Source: Magicicada septendecula
Taxonomy: Eukaryota > Arthropoda > Insecta > Hemiptera > Cicadidae
Assembly (NCBI GenBank): GCA_034769895.1
Contig: CM068375.1
Coordinates: forward strand, 257,949,268-258,013,267
Reading direction: 5' to 3'
DNA: 64,000 bases
The stretch's first letter is position 1; every line of letters starts with the position of its first letter. Below, piece after piece: positions 25,179 to 37,747 of the stretch. Position numbers and translations under genes: made by a program. Under the pieces are notes generated by a model. It saw only the letters and a program-made list of their open reading frames with translations. It did no database searches and was not told the DNA's origin.

Positions 25179-26755
25179 ATAAGGATTCTTTAAGCTCCAC
25201 GTTTTTTTTTTGTGGCGTCAATTATGATTATTATTTTGAAAGAGCTCCACTCAAATTTATATTACTAATTATTACTTGGGCGCCAGAGCAGGAGATCTCA
25301 GGTTTGTTTATGAAATAATAACAAACTGTTCAGATACTAATATTTGTATTGTTAGATTCTTATCATTTAATAAATCTGAAACATAATCATTTATATCAAC
25401 CTTATTCAATAATAACACCAAAATAGTATTAATAATTCTAGTTACGCTTCTTTTTGAATTTATATTATTTAAATAACATTCATAGGAGTTCTTAGTATAT
25501 TCAATTTACTCCACTAACAAATTTAAATCATCGCTATCAATCAAACACACATATATGTATATCATCAATTCTTAACTGCTACGACTTCTATACTATTCAA
25601 TATATATTTAATTATTTAATTCATCTATCATTTCAATAATTATTAGTATTGGTTTCTTACTTTACTATATCATAATTCACCCAAACATGTCATCTAGCAT
25701 AAATTGAATGTTTAGTATCTGAACATCGTGGGTCTTTTTAAAATGAGATGAGTTTATTGAGATATTAAATTTATGTTAATTGATTGTATTGTAATTTATA
25801 AGTGAGATATTGTTACTTGTGGCAGGATTCCTGACAGGCGAATGACGAATTGTATTCTTGCGTTAACTATCACACCACACTTTCACTGATCACGCTTTAT
25901 TAACTTTCTTTAACCACATCACACGCTCGCGTTATTACCATACGTCACGCACAAATAAATAATATACTTTTGTTGCAAATTACGCGCACAATTTAAATAG
26001 CTTCTTGTCCACACGTACTTTCGCGCACATATTTAAATAAAACTTCTTGATGACTGATACTATTAAACCGAGAGAATATTGATTTGAACTTTGAGTAATT
26101 TAATTTGCTCACATCGAGTGACGCAGGTTTCACGTGTTTTGCGTGAAATTTTAACTTAGACTTCCCCGTTGTGGGCTCCGCGTGTTATTTTTATAGTTTC
26201 TTCAATTCTACCCTCACTACATCTTCTGTTGATCATTTCTCATTGGTCTTACATTCAAATATTTGCCGGTATTTTTGAATGTATCCAGTCTGGTGTCGTA
26301 TCTCTTTCGCGCTCACTACTGACGCTATTGGTGATTGGTTCCCAAAGTGCGGGCGATAATTTTACGCGGTTGTCCGTTACACACCTTAAAAAATGACGCG
26401 ACTTTCTAAAATCGTCATATTTACTGGCGTGGCATCTTTTGTCTGTTGAAGGACACCGTACCGTTAACCTAACGGTATATAGGCGTTTTTTGCTAGTTTT
26501 ACACTACAAAACAATTTATGCGTTTACGACATGTAGGGTGTCTTAGGTCTATTGTACATATTTTTGCCGGCGTCGGTCTGTCGCACTGCCGAACCTCTTT
26601 AGATTCACTATTCAATTATAAATTTACATAAAAATTCGTACATTTCAATACTTTAATTTATCATATATGGTTATATTTATCATTAATATTTGCTTACTTA
26701 TTATAGGTATTTACATACATATTAAATTATGATACAGTTATACAGTATCGTTTCA
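25179..26755 (-). repeat. LTR 3
   Basis: 1,577 bp. With LTR4 it carries GCCGAACCTC and TTACATAAAAATTCG (26588-26638), a block not found in the other LTRs. Confidence 0.9.
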
Positions 26756-27351
26756 TTTGTCCCCCGAAATGATTCCAATAATTGTTTTATATAATTTGTG
26801 GAATCATTTCGTATGCCTCTAACAGCACAACCATTCAATGAAATTTACACTTTTGGTATGACACACTTTAACAATACGGTCAAAACCGGTCCCCTTAGCT
26901 AGTCACTCTCGCTTTCGCTCGGAGGGTTTACGCGGTGATACATATCTTACCACCCTTACTTCTAATTTACATAACATTACTTTCTCATACCCTCGCTTAC
27001 TCGCTACGTTAACACACATTTTAAACAATCACTATCACTTTCTAAGATTTAAGTTACTTTCTCTCCGTATCGTATAACATTCGATTACTATTTTTAAAAT
27101 TTTGTCCATTTAGTTCTAACATCAAATTTCCTTGTATCTTCTTTACATACATAATATTTAAGTTATGTTAATTACATATAAATATTAATACACTTTATCC
27201 ATATCAAGTTAAATTGATTACATAAATTTTTTTTTTCATTAATTTTGTTACGTACAAAATGTTTCATATTAAGTTAAGTTGCATACAAATTTGTTTATGT
27301 TAAGGAATTTTAATATTATTTATTTTCAAATTCCGTATTAATTATAATGAC

Positions 27352-27918
27352 TCATCCATGGTAGTATGGCTTCATCTGCCTGACGTTGAAAATGCCTCGC
27401 ACCGATTCAAGGTCGTCGACCTCAGCTACCACGTATGTTGCACCCCCTTTGACCTCCTTGACCTTGTATGGGCCTTCGTAGAGCTCACAAAATTTCGCAG
27501 TGATTTTATTTGTTAACTCAGAGATCGGGTTAGTTCTGATCAGCACCAGGTCTCCAATATTGAACTTCAGCTGCATTTTCCCTTCATTATGTTTCCTCGC
27601 TCTCTTCTCACCCTTTCTTTTCAAATTTTGGTAGAGTTCACCTGGGTTTACCTTCCTTTCGTCCTTCATCAGTTCTTTGTCAACGTACATCTCCCACACT
27701 CTTTTTGGTTTCCGACCCCAATGAGCCTGATGTGGTGTCATCTCGATTGTATCGTGATATGTTTCATTGATACACTTTTCTACCAATCGAATATATTTAG
27801 CCCACTTTGTGTGGTGTCCACCCACCAGTATTCGAAACATATTCCCTAGCTGTCTGTTTACCCTTTCCGCTAGGTTCGTACATGGGTTCCGAATAGCAGT
27901 GTACTTCGGTTTAATCCC
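27352..27918 (-). pseudogene. Integrase C-terminal remnant, unit 3
   Basis: Same 188-codon remnant. Synonymous markers (TTTCGCAGTG and GTTCACCTGG on the plus strand) are shared with units 4-6 and differ from units 1-2. Confidence 0.88.
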
Positions 27919-28169
27919 ATTTTATTTCTGTTTTTATTAAACCATTCTCTAGAAATTGCATTAATCTGGGACCCAGTATCAAGTAAAGAAATAACCGGTA
28001 CCCCATTTAGATATAACTCCACTTCCGGACATTTCAATCTTCGTGTTCATATCGTCTCTTTACCCTCTTCTAATAGGTCATCCCTTACGCCTACAAATGT
28101 TGTGCTAATTTCCTTATAACTACGTACTAAATCTACCTTATCACTACGTGGAACCCTACTCAGTTTTTT
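27870..28169 (-). pseudogene. Protease remnant in -1 frame, unit 3
   Basis: 99 codons, DTGSQ present, junction of the unit 1-3 type (REWFNKN). Slippery heptamer intact at 28163-28169. Confidence 0.85.
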
Positions 28170-29862
28170 GAATTAGGATATTGTGTATTTGGGCTTGTTG
28201 TTTGTCCTTGAGCTTGACTAGTACTTGCGACGGCGTTGACCTGCGCCTCCTCTACGTGCTTCTGTGGTCCCTTGTTTACGTCCCGTCGACCGTGCTCATT
28301 ATTATTCTGCACCAGGTTCCGCCATGAGTTATTACCGTTATCCGCCGGCCTTTCTGCCCTCCTATTCTGCCACGGGCGATTTGTACTCTCTTCTTCTCGT
28401 TTTACCTGCGGTCGTTCTACTGTATTCATACTTCGCATTGCTGTAAACTCCATCAATAACATTTGGAATTCGGCAATATTACTGACTCCTCTAGTGATAG
28501 TAGCGACAGCTATATCGTGGTGGTAATGGCGTGCTAACTTCCTTATCAGGTGTTGCTCAGATATGGGTGGAATCAGTTGACGATTTTGTAATATACATCT
28601 TTCCATGTATTGAACCATGCTCAATCCACTCTCATATCTGTACTTCCCGAATTCCAGCCGGTCACGCACCTCTTCTTGTACCACTTGGTTCCAATACTTC
28701 GCAATGAATGCGTTCTGGAACTCTTGAAATGTATTAATATCATTTCGTATTAACCGCCACCATATCGCTGCTTCACCTTCTAGATGTCTCGCGACCCAGT
28801 TTACCCCCTCGTTCGCGTAATACTCCTTCCGGATCTCCTCCAACTCCTTTATGAATTCCATGGGGTATTCCCCTTCCCCGTTGAACGACACACTCTTCAG
28901 ATGCTCCACCGTGATACTGCGTTGCACTGGTACAGCTCCCAACTGCGCAAATCTCGCTCTCACGTCTTCCTTTACCTGAGTTAATCGTCCATCCACTTCT
29001 ACACAATTATTTTCGTATCGTTCTGTGAGTCTTTGTATCTGCTCTGTAGTTACATCTCTTACCTCATTTATTTCACGGGTAACTTCTTGTCTGTGTTGCT
29101 GAACTTGGTCTTCTTGTTTCTTATTATTTCGATCTACCTTTTTAGTTAGCTTGTTAATTTCTAGTGCGACTTCTTCTCGCGTGTGCCGGATTATCTGTTC
29201 TTTTCTCTCCAGTTGTTCGTTCACGTGCGTTTGAAATGTTTTCATCTCTTCATTTACCACTTCCTTTGCTTCCGATCTCACTTTTGTTGATAATTCTTGG
29301 TTCTCGCGCCTAATCTCACTAAGCTGTTGTTCTACTTGCAATCTGTGCTCGTTTAACTGTTGTGTCATGTACTGTTCAATATCCGTCTTTAATTGTATAT
29401 TGTTTTCATGCATGCTCTCTTTAACATCTTCAATTCTTTTTTCTAGCTGCTTGGTATTTTCTGCCAGTTTTCCGTCAAGTGTTGCGTTAATTTTTCTTCC
29501 AATTTTTCCGTCCGTTTATTGTTTTCTGTCATTTGTTTTGTTATTTTTCCTGTTGTCTGTTTATTGGTTTCCGTTATTTGTTGTTTTAATTGTTGTAGCA
29601 TTGTGACTATGTCCATGTTTGTTATTGTATGTTGTGTTGCGCTGGTTACGTTTTCTTCTGCCCGTCCCCTTGCCTCTGAAGGAACCGGTGCGGTTTCGTT
29701 ATCGGTTAGTTCGTCAAGTATTCCCGTCTCTCCCATCTGGTTATTAACTTCGAACTCCCCTTCATCACTATCATTGGTAATATAGTTACTTGCCATTTTT
29801 ACTTCACTATTTATATGTCTATTAAAATTCCTTAATTCTCTAGTTTTACTTCTAGTTAACAT
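28160..29862 (-). pseudogene. Gag, frameshifted (unit 3)
   Basis: Has the one-base loss near 29467-29472 but keeps the extra Glu codon lost in units 1-2, so it is an intermediate in the series. A few private replacements, for example NQVVQ in the capsid-like region and HVEEAQ near the C-terminus. Confidence 0.9.
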
Positions 29863-29962
29863 TAATTTTAAATTTTTATATTCTATTTCTTATTCTCTAC
29901 TCATCTCATTTTACCGAGCTTACCTAATTTTATAATCAAGCTCCACTAGTTGGGCGGCAAAT

Positions 29963-31538
29963 ATAAGGATTCTTTAAGCTCCACTTTTTTTTTTGTGGCG
30001 TCAATTATGATTATTATTTTGAAAGAGCTCCACTCAAATTTATATTACTAATTATTACTTGGGCGCCAGAGCAGGAGATCTCAGGTTTGTTTATGAAATA
30101 ATAACAAACTGTTCAGATACTAATATTTGTATTGTTAGATTCTTATCATTTAATAAATCTGAAACATAATCATTTATATCAACCTTATTCAATAATAACA
30201 CCAAAATAGTATTAATAATTCTAGTTACGCTTCTTTTTGAATTTATATTATTTAAATAACATTCATAGGAGTTCTTAGTATATTCAATTTACTCCACTAA
30301 CAAATTTAAATCATCGCTATCAATCAAATACACATATATGTATATCATCAATTCTTAACTGCTACGACTTCTATACTATTCAATATATATTTAATTATTT
30401 AATTCATCTATCATTTCAATAATTATTAGTATTGGTTTCTTACTTTACTATATCATAATTCACCCAAACATGCCATCTAGCATAAATTGAATGTTTAGTA
30501 TCTGAACATCGTGGGTCTTTTTAAAATGAGATGAGTTTATTGAGATATTAAATTTATGTTAATTGATTGTATTGTAATTTATAAGTGAGATATTGTTACT
30601 TGTGGCAGGATTCCTGACAGGCGAATGACGAATTGTATTCTTGCGTTAACTATCACACCACACTTTCACTGATCACGCTTTATTAACTTTCTTTAACCAC
30701 ATCACACGCTCGCGTTATTACCATACGTCACGCACAAATAAATAATATACTTTTGTTGCAAATTACGCGCACAATTTAAATAGCTTCTTGTCCACACGTA
30801 CTTTCGCGCACATATTTAAATAAAACTTCTTGATGACTGATACTATTAAACCGAGAGAATATTGATTTGAACTTTGAGTAATTTAATTTGCTCACATCGA
30901 GTGACGCAGGTTTCACGTGTTTTGCGTGAAATTTTAACTTAGACTTCCCCGTTGTGGGCTCCGCGTGTTATTTTTATAGTTTCTTCAATTCTACCCTCAC
31001 TACATCTTCTGTTGATCATTTCTCATTGGTCTTACATTCAAATATTTGCCGGTATTTTTGAATGTATCCAGTCTGGTGTCGTATCTCTTTCGCGCTCACT
31101 ACTGACGCTATTGGTGATTGGTTCCCAAAGTGCGGGCGATAATTTTACGCGGTTGTCCGTTACACACCTTAAAAAATGACGCGACTTTCTAAAATCGTCA
31201 TATTTACTGGCGTGGCATCTTTTGTCTGTTGAAGGACACCGTACCGTTAACCTAACGGTATATAGGCGTTTTTTGCTAGTTTGACACTACAAAACAATTT
31301 ATGCGTTTACGACATGTAGGGTGTCTTAGGTCTATTGTACATATTTTTGCCGGCGTCGGTCTGTCGCACTGCCGAACCTCTTTAGATTCACTATTCAATT
31401 ATAAATTTACATAAAAATTCGTACATTTCAATACTTTAATTTATCATATATGGTTATATTTATCATTAATATTTGCTTACTTATTATAGGTATTTACATA
31501 CATATTAAATTATGATACAGTTATACAGTATCGTTTCA
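29963..31538 (-). repeat. LTR 4
   Basis: 1,576 bp, LTR3-like block of variants. Private changes include AATACACATA at 30327 and GCTAGTTTGACAC near 31275. Confidence 0.9.
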
Positions 31539-32134
31539 TTTGTCCCCCGAAATGATTCCAATAATTGTTTTATATAATTTGTGGAATCATTTCGTATGCC
31601 TCTAACAGCACAACCATTCAATGAAATTTACACTTTTGGTATGACACACTTTAACAATACGGTCAAAACCGGTCCCCTTAGCTAGTCACTCTCGCTTTCG
31701 CTTGGAGGGTTTACGCGGTGATACATATCTTACCACCCTTACTTCTAATTTACATAACATTACTTTCTCATACCCTCGCTTACTCGCTACGTTAACACAC
31801 ATTTTAAACAATCACTATCACTTTCTAAGATTTAAGTTACTTTCTCTCCGTATCGTATAACATTCGATTACTATTTTTAAAATTTTGTCCATTTAGTTCT
31901 AACATCAAATTTCCTTGTATCTTCTTTACATACATAATATTTAAGTTATGTTAATTACATATAAATATTAATACACTTTATCCATATCAAGTTAAATTGA
32001 TTACATAAATTTTTTTTTTCATTAATTTTGTTACGTACAAAATGTTTCATATTAAGTTAAGTTGGATACAAATTTGTTTATGTTAAGGAATTTTAATATT
32101 ATTTATTTTCAAATTCCGTATTAATTATAATGAC

Positions 32135-32701
32135 TCATCCATGGTAGTATGGCTTCATCTGCCTGACGTTGAAAATGCCTCGCACCGATTCAAGGTCGTC
32201 GACCTCAGCTACCACGTATGTTGCACCCCCTTTGACCTCCTTGACCTTGTATGGGCCTTCGTAGAGCTCACAAAATTTCGCAGTGATTTTATTTGTTAAC
32301 TCAGAGATCGGGTTAGTTCTGATCAGCACCAGGTCTCCAATATTGAACTTCAGCTGCATTTTCCCTTCATTATGTTTCCTCGCTCTCTTCTCACCCTTTC
32401 TTTTCAAATTTTGGTAGAGTTCACCTGGGTTTACCTTCCTTTCGTCCTTCATCAGTTCTTTGTCAACGTACATCTCCCACACTCTTTTTGGTTTCCGACC
32501 CCAATGAGCCTGATGTGGTGTCATCTCGATTGTATCGTGATATGTTTCATTGATACACTTTTCTACCAATCGAATATATTTAGCCCACTTTGTGTGGTGT
32601 CCACCCACCAGTATTCGAAACATATTCCCTAGCTGTCTGTTTACCCTTTCCGCTAGGTTCGTACATGGGTTCCGAATAGCAGTGTACTTCGGTTTAATCC
32701 C
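32135..32701 (-). pseudogene. Integrase C-terminal remnant, unit 4
   Basis: Same remnant as unit 3, with identical visible residues. Confidence 0.88.
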
Positions 32702-32958
32702 ATTTTATTTCTGTTTTTATTTTTGTATATACATTCTCTAGAAATTGCATTAATCTGGGACCCAGTATCAAGTAAAGAAATAACCGGTACCCCATTTAGA
32801 TATAACTCCACTTCCGGACATTTCAATCTTCGTGTTCTTATCGTCTCTTTATCCTCTTCTAATAGGTCATCCCTTACGTCTACAAATGTTGTGCTAATTT
32901 CCTTATAACTACGTACTAAATCTACCTTATCACTACGTGGAACCCTACTCAGTTTTTT
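32653..32958 (-). pseudogene. Protease remnant in -1 frame, unit 4
   Basis: 101 codons. Here the junction reads RECIYKNKN instead of REWFNKN, a 10-bp for 4-bp difference shared with units 5-6. DTGSQ and the slippery heptamer are intact. Confidence 0.85.
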
Positions 32959-34651
32959 GAATTAGGATATTGTGTATTTGGGCTTGTTGTTTGTCCTTGA
33001 GCTTGACTAGTACTTGCGACGGCGTTGACCTGCGCCTCGTATACGTGCTTCTGTGGTCCCTTGTTTACGTCCCGTCGACCGTGCTCATTATTATTCTGCA
33101 CCCGGTTCCGCCATGAGTTATTACCGTTATCCGCCGGCCTTTCTGCCCTCCTATTCTGCCACGGGCGATTTGTACTCTCTTCTTCTCGTTTTACCTGCGG
33201 TCGTTCTACTGTATTCATACATCGCATTGCTGTAATCTCCATCAATAACATTTGGAATTCGGCAATATTACTGACTCCTCTAGTGATAGTAGGGACAGCT
33301 ATATCGTGGTGGTAATGGCGTGCTAACTTCCTTATCAGGTGTTGCTCAGATATGGGTGGAATCAGTTGACGATTTTGTAATATACATCTTTCCATGTATT
33401 GAACCATGCTCAATCCACTCTCATATCTGTATTTCCCGAATTCCAGCCGGTCACGCACCTCTTCTTGTACCATTTGGTTCCAATACTTCGCAATGAATGC
33501 GTTCTGGAACTCTTGAAATGTATTAATATCATTTCGTATTAACCGCCACCATATCGCTGCTTCACCTTCTAGATGTCTCGCGACCCAATTTACCCCCTCG
33601 TTCGCGTAATACTCCTTCCGGATCTTCTCCAACTCCTTTATGAATTCCATGGGGTATTCCCCTTCCCCGTTGAACGACACACTCTTCAGATGCTCCACCG
33701 TGATACTGCGTTGCACTGGTACAGCTCCCAACTGCGCAAATCTCGCTCTCACGTCTTCCTTTACCTGAGTTAATCGTCCATCCACTTCTACACAATTATT
33801 TTCGTATCGTTCTGTGAGTCTTTGTATCTGCTCTGTAGTTACATCTCTTACCTCATTTATTTCACGGGTAACTTCTTGTCTGTGTTGCTGAACTTGGTCT
33901 TCTTGTTTCTTATTATTTCGATCTACCTTTTTAGTTAGCTTGTTAATTTCTAGTGCGACTTCTTCTCGCGTGTGCCGGATTATCTGTTCTTTTCTCTCCA
34001 GTTGTTCGTTCACGTGCGTTTGAAATGTTTTCATCTCTTCATTTACCACTTCCTTTGCTTCCGATCTCACTTTTGTTGATAATTCTTGGTTCTCGCGCCT
34101 AATCTCACTAAGCTGTTGTTCTACTTGCAATCTGTGCTCGTTTAACTGTTGTGTCATGTACTGTTCAATATCCGTCTTTAATTGTATATTGTTTTCATGC
34201 ATGCTCTCTTTAACATCTTCAATTCTTTTTTCTAGCTGCTTGGTATTTTCTGCCAGTTTTCCGTCAAGTGTTGCGTTAATTTTTCTTCCAATTTTTCCGT
34301 CCGTTTATTGTTTTCTGTCATTTGTTTTGTTAGTTTTCCTGTTGTCTGTTTATTGGTTTCCGTTATTTGTTGTTTTAATTGTTGTAGCATTGTGACTATG
34401 TCCATGTTTGTTATTGTATGTTGTGTTGCGCTGGTTACGTTTTCTTCTGCCCGTCCCCTTGCCTCTGAAGGAACCGGTGCGGTTTCGTTATCGGTTAGTT
34501 CGTCAAGTATTCCCGTCTCTCCCATCTGGTTATTAACTTCGAACTCCCCTTCATCACTATCATTGGTAATATAGTTACTTGCCATTTTTACTTCACTATT
34601 TATATGTCTATTAAAATTCCTTAATTCTCTAGTTTTACTTCTAGTTAACAT
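32949..34651 (-). pseudogene. Gag, frameshifted (unit 4)
   Basis: Carries the one-base loss of units 1-3 near 34256-34261, but has the unit 5-6 alleles on both sides of it (GKLTKQ upstream, the extra Glu downstream). Several private replacements, for example LEKIRK, AVPTITRG and MEITAMRCM, suggest it is the most diverged gag copy. Confidence 0.9.
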
Positions 34652-34751
34652 TAATTTTAAATTTTTATATTCTATTTCTTATTCTCTACTCATCTCATTT
34701 TACCGAGCTTACCTAATTTTATAATCAAGCTCCACTAGTTGGGCGGCAAAT

Positions 34752-36328
34752 ATAAGGATTCTTTAAGCTCCACGTTTTTTTTTTGTGGCGTCAATTATGA
34801 TTATTATTTTGAAAGAGCTCCACTCAAATTTATATTACTAATTATTACTTGGGCGCCAGAGCAGGAGATCTCAGGTTTGTTTATGAAATAATAACAAACT
34901 GTTCAGATACTAATATTTGTATTGTTAGATTCTTATCATTTAATAAATCTGAAACATAATCATTTATATCAACCTTATTCAATAATAACACCAAAATAGT
35001 ATTAATAATTCTAGTTACGCTTCTTTTTGAATTTATATTATTTAAATAATATTCATAGGACTTCTTAGTATATTCAATTTACTCCACTAACAAATTTAAA
35101 TCATCGCTATCAATCAAACACACATATATGTATATCATCAATTCTTAACTGCTACGACTTCTATACTATTCAATATATATTTAATTATTTAATTCATCTA
35201 TCATTTCAATAATTATTAGTATTGGTTTCTTACTTTACTATATCATAATTCACCCAAACATGTCATCTAGCATAAATTGAATGTTTAGTATCTGAACATC
35301 GTGGGTCTTTTTAAAATGAGATGAGTTTATTGAGATATTAAATTTATGTTAATTGATTGTATTGTAATTTATAAGTGAGATATTGTTACTTGTGGCAGGA
35401 TTCCTGACAGGCGAATGACGAATTGTATTCTTGCGTTAACTATCACACCACACTTTCACTGATCACGCTTTATTAACTTTCTTTAACCACATCACACGCT
35501 CGCGTTATTACCATACGTCACGCACAAATAAATAATATACTTTTGTTGCAAATTACGCGCACAATTTAAATAGCTTCTTGTCCACACGTACTTTCGCGCA
35601 CATATTTAAATAAAACTTCTTGATGACTGATACTATTAAACCGAGAGAATATTGATTTGAACTTTGAGTAATTTAATTTGCTCACATCGAGTGACGCAGG
35701 TTTCACGTGTTTTGCGTGAAATTTTAACTTAGACTTCCCCGTTGTGGGCTCCGCGTGTTATTTTTATAGTTTCTTCAATTCTACCCTCACTACATCTTCT
35801 GTTGATCATTTCTCATTGGTCTTACATTCAAATATTTGCCGGTATTTTTGAATGTATCCAGTCTGGTGTCGTATCTCTTTCGCGCTCACTACTGACGCTA
35901 TTGGTGATTGGTTCCCAAAGTGCGGGCGATAAATTTACGCGGTTGTCCGTTACACACCTTAAAAAATGACGCGACTTTCTAAAATCGTCATATTTACTGG
36001 CGTGGCATCTTTTGTCTGTTGAAGGACACCGTACCGTTAACCTAACGGTATATAGGCGTTTTTTGCTAGTTTTACACTACAAAACAATTTATGCGTTTAC
36101 GACATGTAGGGTGTCTTAGGTCTATTGTACATATTTTTGCCGGCGTCGGTCTGTCGCACTGCCGAGCCTCTTTAGATTCACTATTCAATTATAAATTTAC
36201 TTAAAACTACGTACATTTCAATACTTTAATTTATCATATATGGTTATATTTATCATTAATATTTGCTTACTTATTATAGGTATTTACATACATATTAAAT
36301 TATGATACAGTTATACAGTATCGTTTCA
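34752..36328 (-). repeat. LTR 5
   Basis: 1,577 bp. Shares with LTR6 the variants AATAATATTCATAGGACTTC (35046-35065) and GATAAATTTACG (35929). Confidence 0.9.
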
Positions 36329-36923
36329 TTTGTCCCCCGAAATGATTCCAATAATTGTTTTATATAATTTGTGGAATCATTTCGTATGCCTGTAACAGCA
36401 CAACCATTCAATGAAATTTACACTTTTGGTATGACACACTTTAACAATACGGTCAAAACCGGTCCCCTTAGCTAGTCACTCTCGCTTTCGCTCGGAGGGT
36501 TTACGCGGTGATACATATCTTACCACCCTTACTTCTAATTTACATAACATTACTTTCTCATACCCTCGCTTACTCGCTACGTTAACACACATTTTAAACA
36601 ATCACTATCACTTTCTAAGATTTAAGTTACTTTCTCTCCTTATCGTATAACATTCGATTACTATTTTTAAAATTTTGTCCATTTAGTTCTAACATCAAAT
36701 TTCCTTGTATCTTCTTTACATACATAATATTTAAGTTATGTTAATTACATATAAATATTAATACACTTTATCCATATCAAGTTAAATTGATTACATAAAT
36801 TTTTTTTTCATTAATTTTGTTACGTACAAAATGTTTCATATTAAGTTAAGTTGCATACAAATTTGTTTATGTTAAGGAATTTTAATATTATTTGTTTTCA
36901 AATTCCGTATTAATTATAATGAC

Positions 36924-37490
36924 TCATCCATGGTAGTATGGCTTCATCTGCCTGACGTTGAAAATGCCTCGCACCGATTCAAGGTCGTCGACCTCAGCTA
37001 CCACGTATGTTGCACCCCCTTTGACCTCCTTGACCTTGTATGGGCCTTCGTAGAGCTCACAAAATTTCGCAGTGATTTTATTTGTTAACTCAGAGATCGG
37101 GTTAGTTCTGATCAGCACCAGGTCTCCAATATTGAACTTCAGCTGCATTTTCCCTTCATTATGTTTCCTCGCTCTCTTCTCACCCTTTCTTTTCAAATTT
37201 TGGTAGAGTTCACCTGGGTTTACCTTCCTTTCGTCCTTCATCAGTTCTTTGTCAACGTACATCTCCCACACTCTTTTTGGTTTCCGACCCCAATGAGCCT
37301 GATGTGGTGTCATCTCGATTGTATCGTGATATGTTTCATTGATACACTTTTCTACCAATCGAATATATTTAGCCCACTTTGTGTGGTGTCCACCCACCAG
37401 TATTCGAAACATATTCCCTAGCTGTCTGTTTACCCTTTCCGCTAGGTTCGTACATGGGTTCCGAATAGCAGTGTACTTCGGTTTAATCCC
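36924..37490 (-). pseudogene. Integrase C-terminal remnant, unit 5
   Basis: Same 188-codon remnant as the other units. Confidence 0.88.
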
Positions 37491-37747
37491 ATTTTATTTC
37501 TGTTTTTATTTTTATATATACATTCTCTAGAAATTGCATTAATCTGGGACCCAGTATCAAGTAAAGAAATAACCGGTACCCCATTTAGATATAACTCCAC
37601 TTCCGGACATTTCAATCTTCGTGTTCTTATCGTCTCTTTATCCTCTTCTAATAGGTCATCCCTTACGTCTACAAATGTTGTGCTAATTTTCTTATAACTA
37701 CGTACTAAATCTACCTTATCACTACGTGGAACCCTACTCAGTTTTTT
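37442..37747 (-). pseudogene. Protease remnant in -1 frame, unit 5
   Basis: 101 codons, junction of the unit 4-6 type. Because gag is intact here, a Gag-truncated-protease frameshift product could in principle be made. Confidence 0.85.
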
